Source: Polyangium sp. y55x31 (GTDB taxonomy: Bacteria > Myxococcota_A > Polyangia > Polyangiales > Polyangiaceae). Taken from it: 64,000 nt of DNA. The translations under genes and the position numbers were made by a program. This document shows, one piece after another, positions 10,452-18,119 of this stretch. The notes under the pieces were generated by a model, which saw only the letters and a list, made by a program, of their open reading frames with translations, searched no databases and was not told where the DNA came from. The stretch covers positions 62,001 through 126,000 of the forward strand of contig NZ_JARZHG010000002.1 in assembly GCF_029946505.1 (NCBI RefSeq), written 5' to 3'. Every line of letters begins with the position of its first letter. Position 1 is the first letter of the stretch.

Positions 10452-11305
10452 TGACGAGCCGCGTGATCGTGTGGACACTCGCAGGCTCTCTCCTCGCGCT
10501 CTCCGCGTGCGCGAGCACGCCCGCGCCCACGACGAACGCGTTCACCGGCGAGACCACGCCGAAGCGCGCGCCGCTCAAAGGTCCCGCCTACAAGGTCGAC
10601 GATCGCTCGATGTGCGACTGGAAGGGGCGGAAGGATCGGGAAGCGAGTGAGATCGCGGGGCCTGGCTCGCTCCAGCCGAACGTCCGCCGCGTCTTCTTGC
10701 TCGTCGGCGTGGGCGAGTCGCAGAAGAAGATCCTCGTCTGCCGCGAGATCGACACGAACTTCGACGGCGTGAAGGACGTCGTGCGTCGCTACAACGACAA
10801 GGGCGAGAGCCTGCACGAGGAGAGCGACAGCAACTACGACGGCCGCATCGACACGTGGATCACGTTCTCGCGTGGCAAGCTCGCGGAGGTCGCGTTCGAC
10901 AACGATCGCGACGGCAAGCCCGACGAGTGGAAGTCCTACTCGGACGGGCGCCTCTCGCGCATCAAGCGGGACCAGAACCGCGACGGCAAGCCTGACGTCT
11001 GGGAGGTCTATCGCGAGGGCAAGCTCGAACGCATGGGCGTGGACCTCGACGCCGACGAGCGGGTCGATCGCTGGGACCACGACACCGAGGCGCGCCGCCG
11101 TGCCGAGGAAGCCGAGCGGAAGAAGGAAGAAGAAGAGGCCGCGAAGAAGCGCGAGGCCGAGAAAAAAGACGCCGCCGAAAAAGGCGACGCCGACAAAGAC
11201 GGCGACGAGGGCGAAGGCGAACCGAAGGGTTCCCCCGCGCCGGCCGAGAAAAAAGACGGCAAAGCCGACAAGAAGGCCGACAAGGGCGAAAAGAAGAAGC
11301 CCTAG
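10448..11305 (+). CDS. Predicted lipoprotein with DxDxDG repeats and a Lys/Glu-rich tail, copy 2
   Basis: A 285-residue paralogue of the preceding gene, with which it overlaps (ATGA junction at 10448). The signal ends LLALSAC, lipidated Cys at 21 if the first ATG is used. Repeats include DTNFDGVKD, DSNYDGRID, DNDRDGKPD, DQNRDGKPD and a degenerate DLDADERVD. Each is followed by a W-rich turn (DTWITF, DEWKSY, DVWEVY), giving a period of about 27 residues. The last 75 residues are almost entirely Lys, Glu, Asp and Ala and may form a charged stalk or coil. A four-hairpin repeat element follows the stop codon. Confidence 0.82.
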   Translation: MMTSRVIVWTLAGSLLALSACASTPAPTTNAFTGETTPKRAPLKGPAYKVDDRSMCDWKGRKDREASEIAGPGSLQPNVRRVFLLVGVGESQKKILVCREIDTNFDGVKDVVRRYNDKGESLHEESDSNYDGRIDTWITFSRGKLAEVAFDNDRDGKPDEWKSYSDGRLSRIKRDQNRDGKPDVWEVYREGKLERMGVDLDADERVDRWDHDTEARRRAEEAERKKEEEEAAKKREAEKKDAAEKGDADKDGDEGEGEPKGSPAPAEKKDGKADKKADKGEKKKP

Positions 11306-11328
11306 CGCGACGAGGACACGCCACCTCT

Positions 11329-11429
11329 GCATCGACCGCATCGCGGTCGATGCACCAGAGGTCCAGGGCTTGCCCTGGTCCGGGTCGAGGGGCGGACAGC
11401 CCCTCGTCGGGTCCGGGGTGAAACCCCGG
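11329..11429 (-). repeat. Four-hairpin repeat element, copy A
   Basis: Read on the minus strand the element contains, in order: hairpin 1 CCGGGG-TTTCA-CCCCGG; hairpin 2 CGAGGGGC-TGTCC-GCCCCTCG; hairpin 3 CCAGGGC-AA-GCCCTGG; hairpin 4 GCATCGACCGC-GAT-GCGGTCGATGC. On the plus strand hairpin 4 is 11329-11353 and hairpin 1 is 11413-11429. The core is identical to copy B in inverted orientation. It lies between two convergent genes, the second DxDxDG lipoprotein and the cupin. It may serve as a bidirectional terminator, a REP-like mobile repeat, or both. Confidence 0.9.
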
Positions 11430-11443
11430 CGCTGCGCGATGTC

Positions 11444-11797
11444 TCAGGGAGCGCTCGTGCCTTCGCGGCCGTAGACGTCTTCGATGCGGACGACGTCGTC
11501 GAGCTCGGGCGTGGACACTTCGATCACGTCCACGTCGGTGACGGCGATCATCCGGTGGATCGTCCCGGGCAGGACGTGGAAGACGTCGCCTTTCACCATG
11601 CGGCGACGCTCGAGCGACTCCTTGGGACCTACTTCGAGGTCCATCTCTCCTGACTGGAGAAAGAGTGTCTCTTCCTTGACCCGGTGGTATTGACGGGACA
11701 GACGCTCGCCTGCCCGGATGTGGAGCAACTTGCCCACGTAGCGGGACGTCTCCGCCCAGATGAGCTCGTGTCCCCACGGCTTGTCGACGCGGCGCAT
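11444..11797 (-). CDS. Cupin protein, mannose-6-phosphate isomerase type
   Basis: A 117-residue single-domain cupin. The first motif is SRQYHRVKEETLFLQSG, like the S-Q-H-x2-R-x-E pattern of type II mannose-6-phosphate isomerase C-terminal domains. The second motif is PGTIHRM. His and Glu for metal binding are therefore present. Stand-alone forms are annotated as mannose-6-phosphate isomerase or sugar-associated cupins. Without the nucleotidyltransferase half, the reaction cannot be fixed from sequence. The gene is divergent from rluB, with 72 bp between them, and this gene pair is bracketed by inverted repeat copies A and B. Confidence 0.82.
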   Translation of the reverse strand: MRRVDKPWGHELIWAETSRYVGKLLHIRAGERLSRQYHRVKEETLFLQSGEMDLEVGPKESLERRRMVKGDVFHVLPGTIHRMIAVTDVDVIEVSTPELDDVVRIEDVYGREGTSAP

Positions 11798-11869
11798 GGA
11801 GCGTGCTTATCACGACTGCGGGTTTGGAGCGAAGAGCGCGCGAGCAGCGGGCTGGAGGCGTGTCGGCGG

Positions 11870-12841
11870 ATGGAAGAGCGGTTGCAGAAGATCATCGCCC
11901 GTTCGGGGGTGAGCTCCCGGCGCGCAGCGGAGGAGCTGGTCACGGCAGGGCGGGTTCGGGTGAACGGGCGCGTCGTGACGGAGCTCGGGGCCAAGGCTGA
12001 CCCGCGTCGCGACAAGATCGAGGTCGATGGCAAGCGCCTCACCGCGGAGTCGCCTGTCTACCTCGTGCTGCACAAGCCGCGGAACGTCGTCTCGACGCTG
12101 CATGATCCCGAGGGTCGGCCCACGGTCGCGGATCTCGTGCGCAGCGCGGGAGCGCGCGTGTATCCCGTCGGTCGCCTCGACTTCGCGACGAGCGGCGTCC
12201 TCTTGATGACGAACGACGGCGAGTTCTCGAACGGCCTGCTTCATCCGCGCGGCGGCGTGCCCAAGACGTACGTCCTCAAAGTGAGGGGCGTGATGGATGA
12301 AGGCGACGCCGACGTGTGGCGCACGGGCGTCGAGCTCGAAGACGGCAAGACGCTCCCGGCGGACGTGCGCATCTTGCGGCACGAGGGCGACAAGACCTGG
12401 CTCGAGATCACCCTGCGTGAAGGGCGAAATCAGCAGATCCGCCGCATGGGCGAGGCGACGGGGTTCCCCGTGATGCGCCTCGCGCGGTTGAGCTTTGCCG
12501 GCGTCACGTCCGAAGGGCTCTTGCCGGGCAAGTGGCGCCTCTTGACGGTCGACGAGCTGCTCGCGATCCGAAAAGAGTTCGGCGTGCCGAAGCGCGTGCG
12601 CCCGGCCGTGGATCAGATGCCTGCGCAACGCGCGAAGCAGCAGAAGCCGCGGGCGCACGTCGGCGCAGCGCCGCGGGATCGAGGCGAGCGCGGCGAGCGG
12701 CCGCGGACGGGGCACACGTCGCGGGAAGGCGGACGCGAGGAGCGACGCGCGCGGCCTGCGGATCGGCGTGAACGTGGGACGAGCGGGCCGCCGCGCGAGC
12801 GGGGCACGGGCGGGCCGCGCGAGCGTAAGCGGTCCACCTGA
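11870..12841 (+). CDS. rluB: rRNA pseudouridine synthase, RsuA/RluB family
   Basis: A 323-residue protein. Residues about 1-60 form an S4 RNA-binding domain (RLQKIIARSGVSSRRAAEEL, RVRVNGRVV). The catalytic domain follows, with GRLDFATSG and the catalytic Asp at about 104, plus GRNQQIRRM near 185. The family isomerises specific uridines of 23S or 16S rRNA; RluB is the best fit by length and N-terminus but RluE/RsuA specificity cannot be excluded. ATG 11870 is chosen because GGAGG lies 11 bases upstream; a longer frame has no RBS. The last 90 residues are Arg/Gly/Pro/Glu-rich and disordered-looking, probably an extra RNA-binding tail. Confidence 0.93.
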   Translation: MEERLQKIIARSGVSSRRAAEELVTAGRVRVNGRVVTELGAKADPRRDKIEVDGKRLTAESPVYLVLHKPRNVVSTLHDPEGRPTVADLVRSAGARVYPVGRLDFATSGVLLMTNDGEFSNGLLHPRGGVPKTYVLKVRGVMDEGDADVWRTGVELEDGKTLPADVRILRHEGDKTWLEITLREGRNQQIRRMGEATGFPVMRLARLSFAGVTSEGLLPGKWRLLTVDELLAIRKEFGVPKRVRPAVDQMPAQRAKQQKPRAHVGAAPRDRGERGERPRTGHTSREGGREERRARPADRRERGTSGPPRERGTGGPRERKRST

Positions 12842-12863
12842 GAGGGTGTTTCATGGCGTAGCG

Positions 12864-12964
12864 CCGGGGTTTCACCCCGGACCCGACGAGGGGCTGTCCG
12901 CCCCTCGACCCGGACCAGGGCAAGCCCTGGACCTCTGGTGCATCGACCGCGATGCGGTCGATGC
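12864..12964 (+). repeat. Four-hairpin repeat element, copy B
   Basis: The hairpins are at 12864-12880 (CCGGGG/CCCCGG), 12887-12907 (CGAGGGGC/GCCCCTCG), 12915-12930 (CCAGGGC/GCCCTGG) and 12940-12964 (GCATCGACCGC/GCGGTCGATGC, loop GAT). The whole ~101 bp is identical to the reverse complement of copy A, 1.4 kb away. It lies between convergent rluB and moxR. Confidence 0.9.
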
Positions 12965-13017
12965 ATGAGGTGCATTTTCAGTCGTGACGCCTGTGGGACA
13001 CCCTCTGAGGCGGCGCG

Positions 13018-14184
13018 TCAGATCTGCGCGAAGCGACCGCTGCGGAAGGAGGCTTCGAGGAGCTGCGCGACGCGCTTCTCGAGCTCGCGGGCGCGCGGAT
13101 CGGTGATCCCGGCGAGCGCCGTTTTGATCTCGCCGAGGGCCTTGAGCTGGCTGAAGAGCTGCACGTCGCCGAGGGCGGTTCCGCCGGTGAGGAGCTGGCG
13201 GATGCGATCGATCTCGGCGGCGAGCGCCTCGACGCCCACGCCGAGCGCGCCGACGCGACGGCGATCGGGGTGCTCGCGGAAGAACGCTTCGAGCACGGGC
13301 TGGACGATGCCTTCGAGGATCGCGGCCTGGTCCTGGTTGTTCCAGATGTGCTTGAGGACGAAGAAGTCGCTCGCGTCGGTGGTGTTGCGCCCGTCGAGGT
13401 AGGCGCTCGCGGCGAAGAGCTTGAGCATCTTCACGACGCGACGATCCGACAGCGAGATCCCCTCGGCGCGGATCTGGAAGACGATGCCCTTGTAGGCCGA
13501 GAGGAACGCGTCGGAAAAATTCATCCGACCGCCGAAGCTCTTGCCGAGATCGGCGAGCTCGCGGGCGGTGACGACCGGGCGCAGCGGCTCGCCGGACATC
13601 TGCCGGATCTCGTGCTGGATGCCGCGCTGCAGGAGCTCGCTGAAGTGGTACGCGTCGAGGTTGTCCGAGTGGACGCGCAGGAGGAAGCGGTCGAAGATCG
13701 CGTTCAGCGTCTCGTCACCGGGCACCTCGTTCGATGCGGCGAAGACGCTGATGAGCGGGCAGCGCATCACCTTGCCGCCGCTCGTGAACTTGCGCTCGTT
13801 GAGCAGCGTGAGCAGGGCGTTCAGGATCGCGCTGTTCGCCTTGAAGACCTCGTCGAGGAAGACGACCTCGGCCTCGGGCAGCATGCCCTGCGTGTTGCGG
13901 CGGTAGGTGCCTTCGCGGAAGGCGACGATGTCGACGGGACCGAAAATTTCGTTTGGCTCGGTGAAGCGCGTGAGCAGGTACTCGAAGTAGTTCGCCTGCA
14001 TCAGCTCCGAGAGCGAGCGGATGAGGGCGCTCTTGGCCGTGCCGGGCGGACCGAGGAGCACGCAGTGCTCGCCGGCGACGACCGAGATCATCAGGAGCCG
14101 GATGATCTCGTCCTTGCCGAGGAACTGTCGTTCGAGGGTGCTCGCGAGCTGTCGGAGTCGCTCGTGAAGAGGCGCGGGCGGCAT
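13018..14184 (-). CDS. MoxR-family AAA+ ATPase
   Basis: A 388-residue AAA+ ATPase. Walker A is GPPGTAKS (about 45-52), Walker B VVFLDE (about 107-112), and sensor/arginine-finger segments follow (SVFAASNEVPGDE, FDRFLLRV). The domain layout, with a C-terminal helical lid, resembles MoxR/RavA chaperone ATPases, which usually act with von Willebrand factor A proteins to mature metal-enzyme or surface complexes. No VWA gene is adjacent: the downstream neighbour is rluB, convergent and separated by repeat copy B, and two tRNA genes lie upstream. The partner must therefore be elsewhere, and the substrate is unknown. Confidence 0.9.
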   Translation of the reverse strand: MPPAPLHERLRQLASTLERQFLGKDEIIRLLMISVVAGEHCVLLGPPGTAKSALIRSLSELMQANYFEYLLTRFTEPNEIFGPVDIVAFREGTYRRNTQGMLPEAEVVFLDEVFKANSAILNALLTLLNERKFTSGGKVMRCPLISVFAASNEVPGDETLNAIFDRFLLRVHSDNLDAYHFSELLQRGIQHEIRQMSGEPLRPVVTARELADLGKSFGGRMNFSDAFLSAYKGIVFQIRAEGISLSDRRVVKMLKLFAASAYLDGRNTTDASDFFVLKHIWNNQDQAAILEGIVQPVLEAFFREHPDRRRVGALGVGVEALAAEIDRIRQLLTGGTALGDVQLFSQLKALGEIKTALAGITDPRARELEKRVAQLLEASFRSGRFAQI

Positions 14185-14246
14185 CGCCGAGGATGCGTAT
14201 CACAACGGGGGCGTGGGCCGGCCGCGTTTGTGCCTTGAGCCTTCGA

Positions 14247-14304
14247 AACACGAAGGCCGGCGCATCTTCACGTTTTCACGCTCGAGCGGCCGGCCTTTCG
14301 TGTT
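14247..14304 (-). terminator. Long hairpin between the tRNA genes and moxR
   Basis: AACACGAA (14247-14254) plus GGCCGGC (14255-14261) pair with GCCGGCC (14289-14295) and TTCGTGTT (14297-14304), giving a 15-bp stem with one bulged base at 14296 and a 27-base loop that itself contains a small palindrome (CGCTCGAGCG on the minus strand). It could terminate the tRNA transcript or insulate moxR. There is no T-tract, so the terminator role is inferred. Confidence 0.55.
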
Positions 14305-14318
14305 CTTCTACGTTGCGG

Positions 14319-14390
<72 letters not shown>

Positions 14391-14421
14391 AGGGTGCTGC
14401 GAAGGAACTGCTAATTTTCAG

Positions 14422-14493
<72 letters not shown>

Positions 14494-14619
14494 AGACTTC
14501 GTCATCGCCTTCATTAGCACGATGCCGAGGAGCCGCTCGGGTTTTTCCCGATTCACTCGGGAGGTCCCCGAGGAGGGCCCCACTGCGTGCCGAGGCGTGC
14601 CTCGTCAGCAGCGAGGCCA

Positions 14620-14648
14620 TTCCTACTCGGCACTTTGGAAACTGTCAA
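14620..14648 (-). promoter_or_regulatory. Candidate promoter for the tRNA-Gly pair
   Basis: On the minus strand TTGACA (14643-14648), a 17-bp spacer and TAGGAA (14620-14625). The -35 box is a perfect consensus match; the -10 box is weak. The inferred start lies about 120 bases before the first tRNA, so a 5' leader would be removed by RNase P. Confidence 0.45.
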
Positions 14649-14666
14649 GCCCTGCGCCCCAGACAG

Positions 14667-14694
14667 TTGCCTCTTTGAATTCCAAGAGTATCCT
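14667..14694 (+). promoter_or_regulatory. Candidate promoter with overlapping dyad for the FHA gene
   Basis: TTGCCT (14667-14672), a 16-bp spacer and TATCCT (14689-14694). The dyad AAGAG-TATC-CTCTT (14684-14697) sits over the -10 box and could be an operator. Both boxes match only partly. Confidence 0.3.
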
Positions 14695-14798
14695 CTTCAA
14701 CCGTTGCATCGGACGGCCTGGCCGGAGCGCCGGCCGTTGGGGGTTGCAGCACAGGCGGATGGGGCACCGTCGCGTGCTCCGTAGGGATGGGGGGAAAC

Positions 14799-16064
14799 AT
14801 GAACGAACAGCAGGCTGCTTTGCGTATCAACTCCGCTTCGAACACGGAGGCGGTCAGCCAAGCACAAAAAGAGCACCGGTCGGGCGTCTTCGCGAAGGGT
14901 CGCCGTGACGGCAGTGGATGGGGGCTCGTGCTCGTCGGTTTCAACGGCGAGCTTTCGCCGATCACGCTCACCGACGGCGCGGTGATCGGCAGCGCGTCGC
15001 GCGACGCGCACGTCGAAGGCGCGGGCATCGCGCCCGAGCACGCGAAGGTCAGCGTTCGCGCGGATGGTTGCTACGTCGAAGATCTCGGCACGCCCGACGG
15101 CACGTTCGTCGACGGCGTGCGCGCGCGCCGCATCGGTCTCAGCCACGGCGACGTGGTGCGTCTCGGCAGCCGGATCGGCGTGTTCGTCGAGCGTGACCTC
15201 AGCGCGTACGGCGGCACGATCATGCGCACGGGCCCGCTCGTTCACGGCCCGCGGCAGCGCAAGGACTGGATCGATCCGATCCTCGATCTCGTGAAGAGCG
15301 GCTCGTGCGTGTGCATCGAGGGCGGGCCCGGCACGGGCAAGCGCACGATGGCGAAGCTCGCGGCCGCCGTGCGCGAAGGCGTGGGCGACATCGTCACGGT
15401 GGACGGCCGCGCCGAAGGCAAGCCGACGATCCCGGCGGGCATTCGCCCGATGACGTGGGTCGTGCTCGACGCGGATCGTCTGCCGCGCCCGCAGCAGCTC
15501 GAGATCGCGCATGCGGTGGGTCGCACGAGCGGCGTGTCGGTGATCGCGACGGTCGGGCAGCCGCTCGATCGCGCGGTCGGCGACGGCAAGCTCGCGCCGT
15601 GGTTCGCTTCGCTCTTCTCGGGCAAGCGCGTCACGATCACGCCGCTCGAGCATCGTCGCGAGGACATCGCGGCGATCGTGCAGGACATCGCGGAGCGCCG
15701 TGGCATCGAGCTCTCGCGCATCACGCCGGAGCTGCTCGAGTCGCTCGTGCGCGCGGGCTGGCCGGGCGGCGTGCCGCAGCTCGAAGCCACGCTCGTCTCC
15801 GCGGCCGAGGTCGCGGGCGCCGATGGAGCGATCCTTCCGTCGTCGATCGCGTCGTCGCTCGCGAGGGCGAGCCGCACGAAGCCCTCGCTGCCGCCCGCCA
15901 CGGATCCTTCGCTCGCACGCGCGCGCCTCGAAGATGCGCTCGCGCGCGCGAACGGCTCGGTCGCGTCGGCCGCGCGTTCGCTCGGCATGTCGCGCCAGGC
16001 GATCTACCGCGAAGCCGAGCGCCTCGGCCTCGACATCGCGCGGCGCAAGTTCTCGCGGAGCTAA
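14799..16064 (+). CDS. FHA domain protein with degenerate AAA domain and Fis-type helix-turn-helix
   Basis: A 421-residue regulator. An FHA phosphothreonine-binding domain (about 45-130) contains VIGSASRDAHV, EHAKVSV and GTFVDGVR. An AAA-like domain (about 155-350) has Walker A GGPGTGKRT (175-183) and a Walker-B-like WVVLDAD (220-226). A Fis-like HTH (about 370-415) includes SVASAARSLGMSRQAIYREA. This is the order of FHA-type sigma-54 enhancer-binding proteins, but the segment between Walker A and B is very short and the GAFTGA sigma-54 contact loop is missing. It therefore probably does not activate sigma-54 polymerase in the usual way. ATG 14799 is preferred over 14787 because GGGGGGAAA lies just upstream. 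Confidence 0.85.
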   Translation: MNEQQAALRINSASNTEAVSQAQKEHRSGVFAKGRRDGSGWGLVLVGFNGELSPITLTDGAVIGSASRDAHVEGAGIAPEHAKVSVRADGCYVEDLGTPDGTFVDGVRARRIGLSHGDVVRLGSRIGVFVERDLSAYGGTIMRTGPLVHGPRQRKDWIDPILDLVKSGSCVCIEGGPGTGKRTMAKLAAAVREGVGDIVTVDGRAEGKPTIPAGIRPMTWVVLDADRLPRPQQLEIAHAVGRTSGVSVIATVGQPLDRAVGDGKLAPWFASLFSGKRVTITPLEHRREDIAAIVQDIAERRGIELSRITPELLESLVRAGWPGGVPQLEATLVSAAEVAGADGAILPSSIASSLARASRTKPSLPPATDPSLARARLEDALARANGSVASAARSLGMSRQAIYREAERLGLDIARRKFSRS

Positions 16065-16080
16065 GTCTTCACTCGACGAG

Positions 16081-16104
16081 AGGGCCGTGCTCGGACACGG
16101 CCCT
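16081..16104. terminator. Bidirectional hairpin terminator candidate
   Basis: AGGGCCGTG (16081-16089) and CACGGCCCT (16096-16104) form a perfect 9-bp stem around a 6-base loop. It sits exactly between the convergent FHA gene and the Memo-family gene, whose stop codon begins at the next base. Confidence 0.65.
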
Positions 16105-17343
16105 TCAAGAGACGAACGCCAAGGACGCGTGGCTGACGATCGATCCCTCCACGGGATCGACGCACTGCGTGTAGTGCAAGAGCCGCCCCGTCGCGGCCCC
16201 CGGCAGAGCCCGGAGCGCCGTGTAGATCGGGCCGAGGCCACAGACGCGCCTCGTGTCGAGATCCTCGGCAACCTGCGAAAAGAACCCGCTCGCGTCGTGC
16301 TCCACCATGAGGCGGATGGACTCCGCGTCACGAGCCTGGAGCGCGCCGCGCTCGGCAGCGTCGAGCGGACGCGGATCGCCGAAACGCGGGCCCACGTGCG
16401 CGAGATCGGCGCCCGCGATGAGGAACGCACGCGCGCCGCGTCGTTCGACGAGCTCGGCGAGCGACGCGAGGAACGACTCGGCGCGCGCATCCTCGCGTGG
16501 ATCACGTCCCCTCGCCTGCGCGTCGCCGAGGCCGCAGAGCACGGGCACGATCCGCGCGGGGCGATCGCCGAGCAGGTGGCGAAGGAAAATGACTTGGAGC
16601 TCCAACGAATGCTCGCCCTTGTGCAGGTACTCGTCCTCGCGCACGTCGAAGCGGCTGCGGCTCGCGAGGAACGCGAGCGCGTCGTGGTCGGGTTCGAGCG
16701 CGCCGAGCGGCGTGGCGAAACGTTTGTCGCAGACGGCGAAGGGCTGGCGCATCGGCGCGTGCGACGTGCCGAGCAGGAAGAACGTGTCGACCTCGGGAGG
16801 CAGCGCCTCGGCGAGCGCGCCGTACGCGTAGCCGTAGCCTTCGGCCGCGCGCCAGAGGTCCATGTGCGGCGCGCAGAGCCCGACGAGGCGGCCATGCGAG
16901 GCGCCGTTGCCGCGCGGCGCCTTCGCGAGACACGCCTCCTCGATGTAACGAGCGAGCTCCTCGGGATCACGATGGTAGGCGCCGCCCGCGTGGTGCGCGG
17001 GCCGCTCGCTCGCCGCGGCGAACGCGGCCACGACCTCGGCTCGTCTCGCCTGGAAGCGTGGCGTATCGAGCATGTAGGCCGCATCGAGATCCGCCACGAC
17101 GCGCGAGACGAGCGCGACGTCGATCATGCGACCGATGATGCGGCTCGCGCGGCGGGCGATGCCGTCGAGGGAGCTCGTGCCGTCCATGCACGAGACGATC
17201 GGGGCGAGGTCTCCGCGGATCGCGACCGGGCTCGGCGCGATGCCCTCGCCGTCGCGGAGCATGAGCGCTTTGCCGAACGTCGGGTGCGGAACGAAGATGG
17301 CCTCGATCGGCCGCAGCCGCGGGTACGCGTGCGGTTTGGGCAT
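16105..17343 (-). CDS. Memo/AmmB-family protein with a PqqD-like N-terminal extension
   Basis: A 412-residue protein. Residues about 140-412 match the Memo family (AmmeMemoRadiSam protein B), with conserved His-bearing segments CAPHMDLW, LLGTSHAP, GEHSLELQ and ADLAHVGPRFGD; Memo proteins bind copper or iron through such residues. The first ~135 residues are an extension. DLAPIVSCMDGTSSLDGIARRA and the helical part after it resemble PqqD-like peptide-recognition modules, a tentative match. In many genomes Memo is encoded with an AmmB/RadiSam set, but neither partner is adjacent here. The ATG at 17343 is preferred to an upstream start at 17478 that would run into the divergent ykgJ-like gene. 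No clear RBS is visible. Confidence 0.8.
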   Translation of the reverse strand: MPKPHAYPRLRPIEAIFVPHPTFGKALMLRDGEGIAPSPVAIRGDLAPIVSCMDGTSSLDGIARRASRIIGRMIDVALVSRVVADLDAAYMLDTPRFQARRAEVVAAFAAASERPAHHAGGAYHRDPEELARYIEEACLAKAPRGNGASHGRLVGLCAPHMDLWRAAEGYGYAYGALAEALPPEVDTFFLLGTSHAPMRQPFAVCDKRFATPLGALEPDHDALAFLASRSRFDVREDEYLHKGEHSLELQVIFLRHLLGDRPARIVPVLCGLGDAQARGRDPREDARAESFLASLAELVERRGARAFLIAGADLAHVGPRFGDPRPLDAAERGALQARDAESIRLMVEHDASGFFSQVAEDLDTRRVCGLGPIYTALRALPGAATGRLLHYTQCVDPVEGSIVSHASLAFVS

Positions 17344-17441
17344 GGTCACTGCGGAGGATAGCGCCCGCACGCAGCACGCAAAGTGAGCTGCGCGCGTTGG
17401 AATACGGCGGAGACGGCGCGTATGCTCCGGGCGATCGATCC

Positions 17442-18038
17442 ATGTCCCACACGAAGTCGCCCGATCGTTCGAACGCATCGACTCGCACGAACAACACGAA
17501 GGACGACGATCGGCGCGCGCTCGCGGGCTTGCTCGACGAGCTCGCGGCGATCTACCGCGAGGTCGACGCGTCCTTCGCGGGACAGTCGTGCCCTGCGTCC
17601 ACCGAGTGCTGCCGCTTCGGCGTCACGGGGCGCGAGCCGTACGTCACGTCGATCGAGCTCGCCCTCGTGCAACGCGCCATCGCGACGCGAGGCGGCGCGC
17701 GCGCGCTCGGTCGCACGCCGCCGCCGCTCGCGAGCAGCGAGGACACCTCGCGCGGCAAGCGTCGCCTCACCACGGTCGACGAGCGCGTCTGCCCGATGCT
17801 CGACGAGAACGGACGCTGCGCGATCTACACGTCACGGCCGTTCGGATGCCGTACGTACTGGTGCGAGCGCGCGACCTCGCCGGCCGGCGTCGATCAACGC
17901 GCCATCAACGCCTTCGTTCGTCGCATCAAGGATCTCGCGGCGCGGCATGCGCCCGAGGGCGACCTCGGTCGTCCGCTCACGCGCGCTCTCGCGGGCGCGG
18001 GTGCAAGCTCGGGGCCCGGCCCGCGCCGCAGACGCTGA
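17442..18038 (+). CDS. YkgJ-family cysteine-cluster protein
   Basis: A 198-residue protein with the CxCC-type metal-chelating pattern of the YkgJ (zinc- or iron-chelating, UPF0153-like) family: SCPASTECC near residue 49, VCPML, GRCAIYTSRPFGCRTYWC. Such proteins have clustered Cys that may bind an iron-sulfur centre or zinc; no reaction is established for most members. The ATG at 17442 begins a Ser/Thr/Asn-rich leader; a longer in-frame start exists at 17397. The gene is divergent from the Memo gene (98 bp). Its last codons fall inside a 24-bp perfect tandem duplication, so the C-terminal Pro/Arg tail is probably recent. Confidence 0.85.
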   Translation: MSHTKSPDRSNASTRTNNTKDDDRRALAGLLDELAAIYREVDASFAGQSCPASTECCRFGVTGREPYVTSIELALVQRAIATRGGARALGRTPPPLASSEDTSRGKRRLTTVDERVCPMLDENGRCAIYTSRPFGCRTYWCERATSPAGVDQRAINAFVRRIKDLAARHAPEGDLGRPLTRALAGAGASSGPGPRRRR

Positions 18039-18065
18039 AGAGGCCCGCGCCGCAGACGCTGAAGA
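18018..18065 (+). repeat. Two perfect 24-bp tandem repeats across the ykgJ stop codon
   Basis: The unit beginning GGCCCGCGCC and ending GCTGAAGA occurs at 18018-18041 and 18042-18065 without a mismatch, with a GGCC start of a third unit following. The stop codon of the YkgJ-type gene lies in the first unit, so the copy past it is non-coding. Confidence 0.9.
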
Positions 18066-18091
18066 GGCCTCACATGGCACTCTGGGGGGTT

Positions 18092-18119
18092 TTGAGGGGG
18101 GCTCTCGGGCCCCCCTCAA
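18092..18119. terminator. Strong hairpin at the convergent end of rel
   Basis: TTGAGGGGGGC (18092-18102) and GCCCCCCTCAA (18109-18119) form a perfect 11-bp stem with a 6-base loop, flanked by T and A runs. It lies between the convergent ykgJ-like gene and rel and can serve as a terminator for both. The downstream arm recurs as part of a 25-bp near-perfect direct repeat (18101-18125 and 18129-18153), which reaches the last base of rel. Confidence 0.7.

Larger units (their letters stand above)
14494..14798. other. Divergent intergenic region between tRNA-Gly and the FHA gene
   Basis: These 305 bp contain no convincing gene. They hold a minus-strand promoter candidate for the tRNAs (14620-14648), a plus-strand promoter candidate for the FHA gene (14667-14694) and a few short dyads, for example CCCGA-TTCAC-TCGGG at 14547-14561 and AAGAG/CTCTT at 14684-14697 lying over the plus-strand -10 box. 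Confidence 0.6.
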
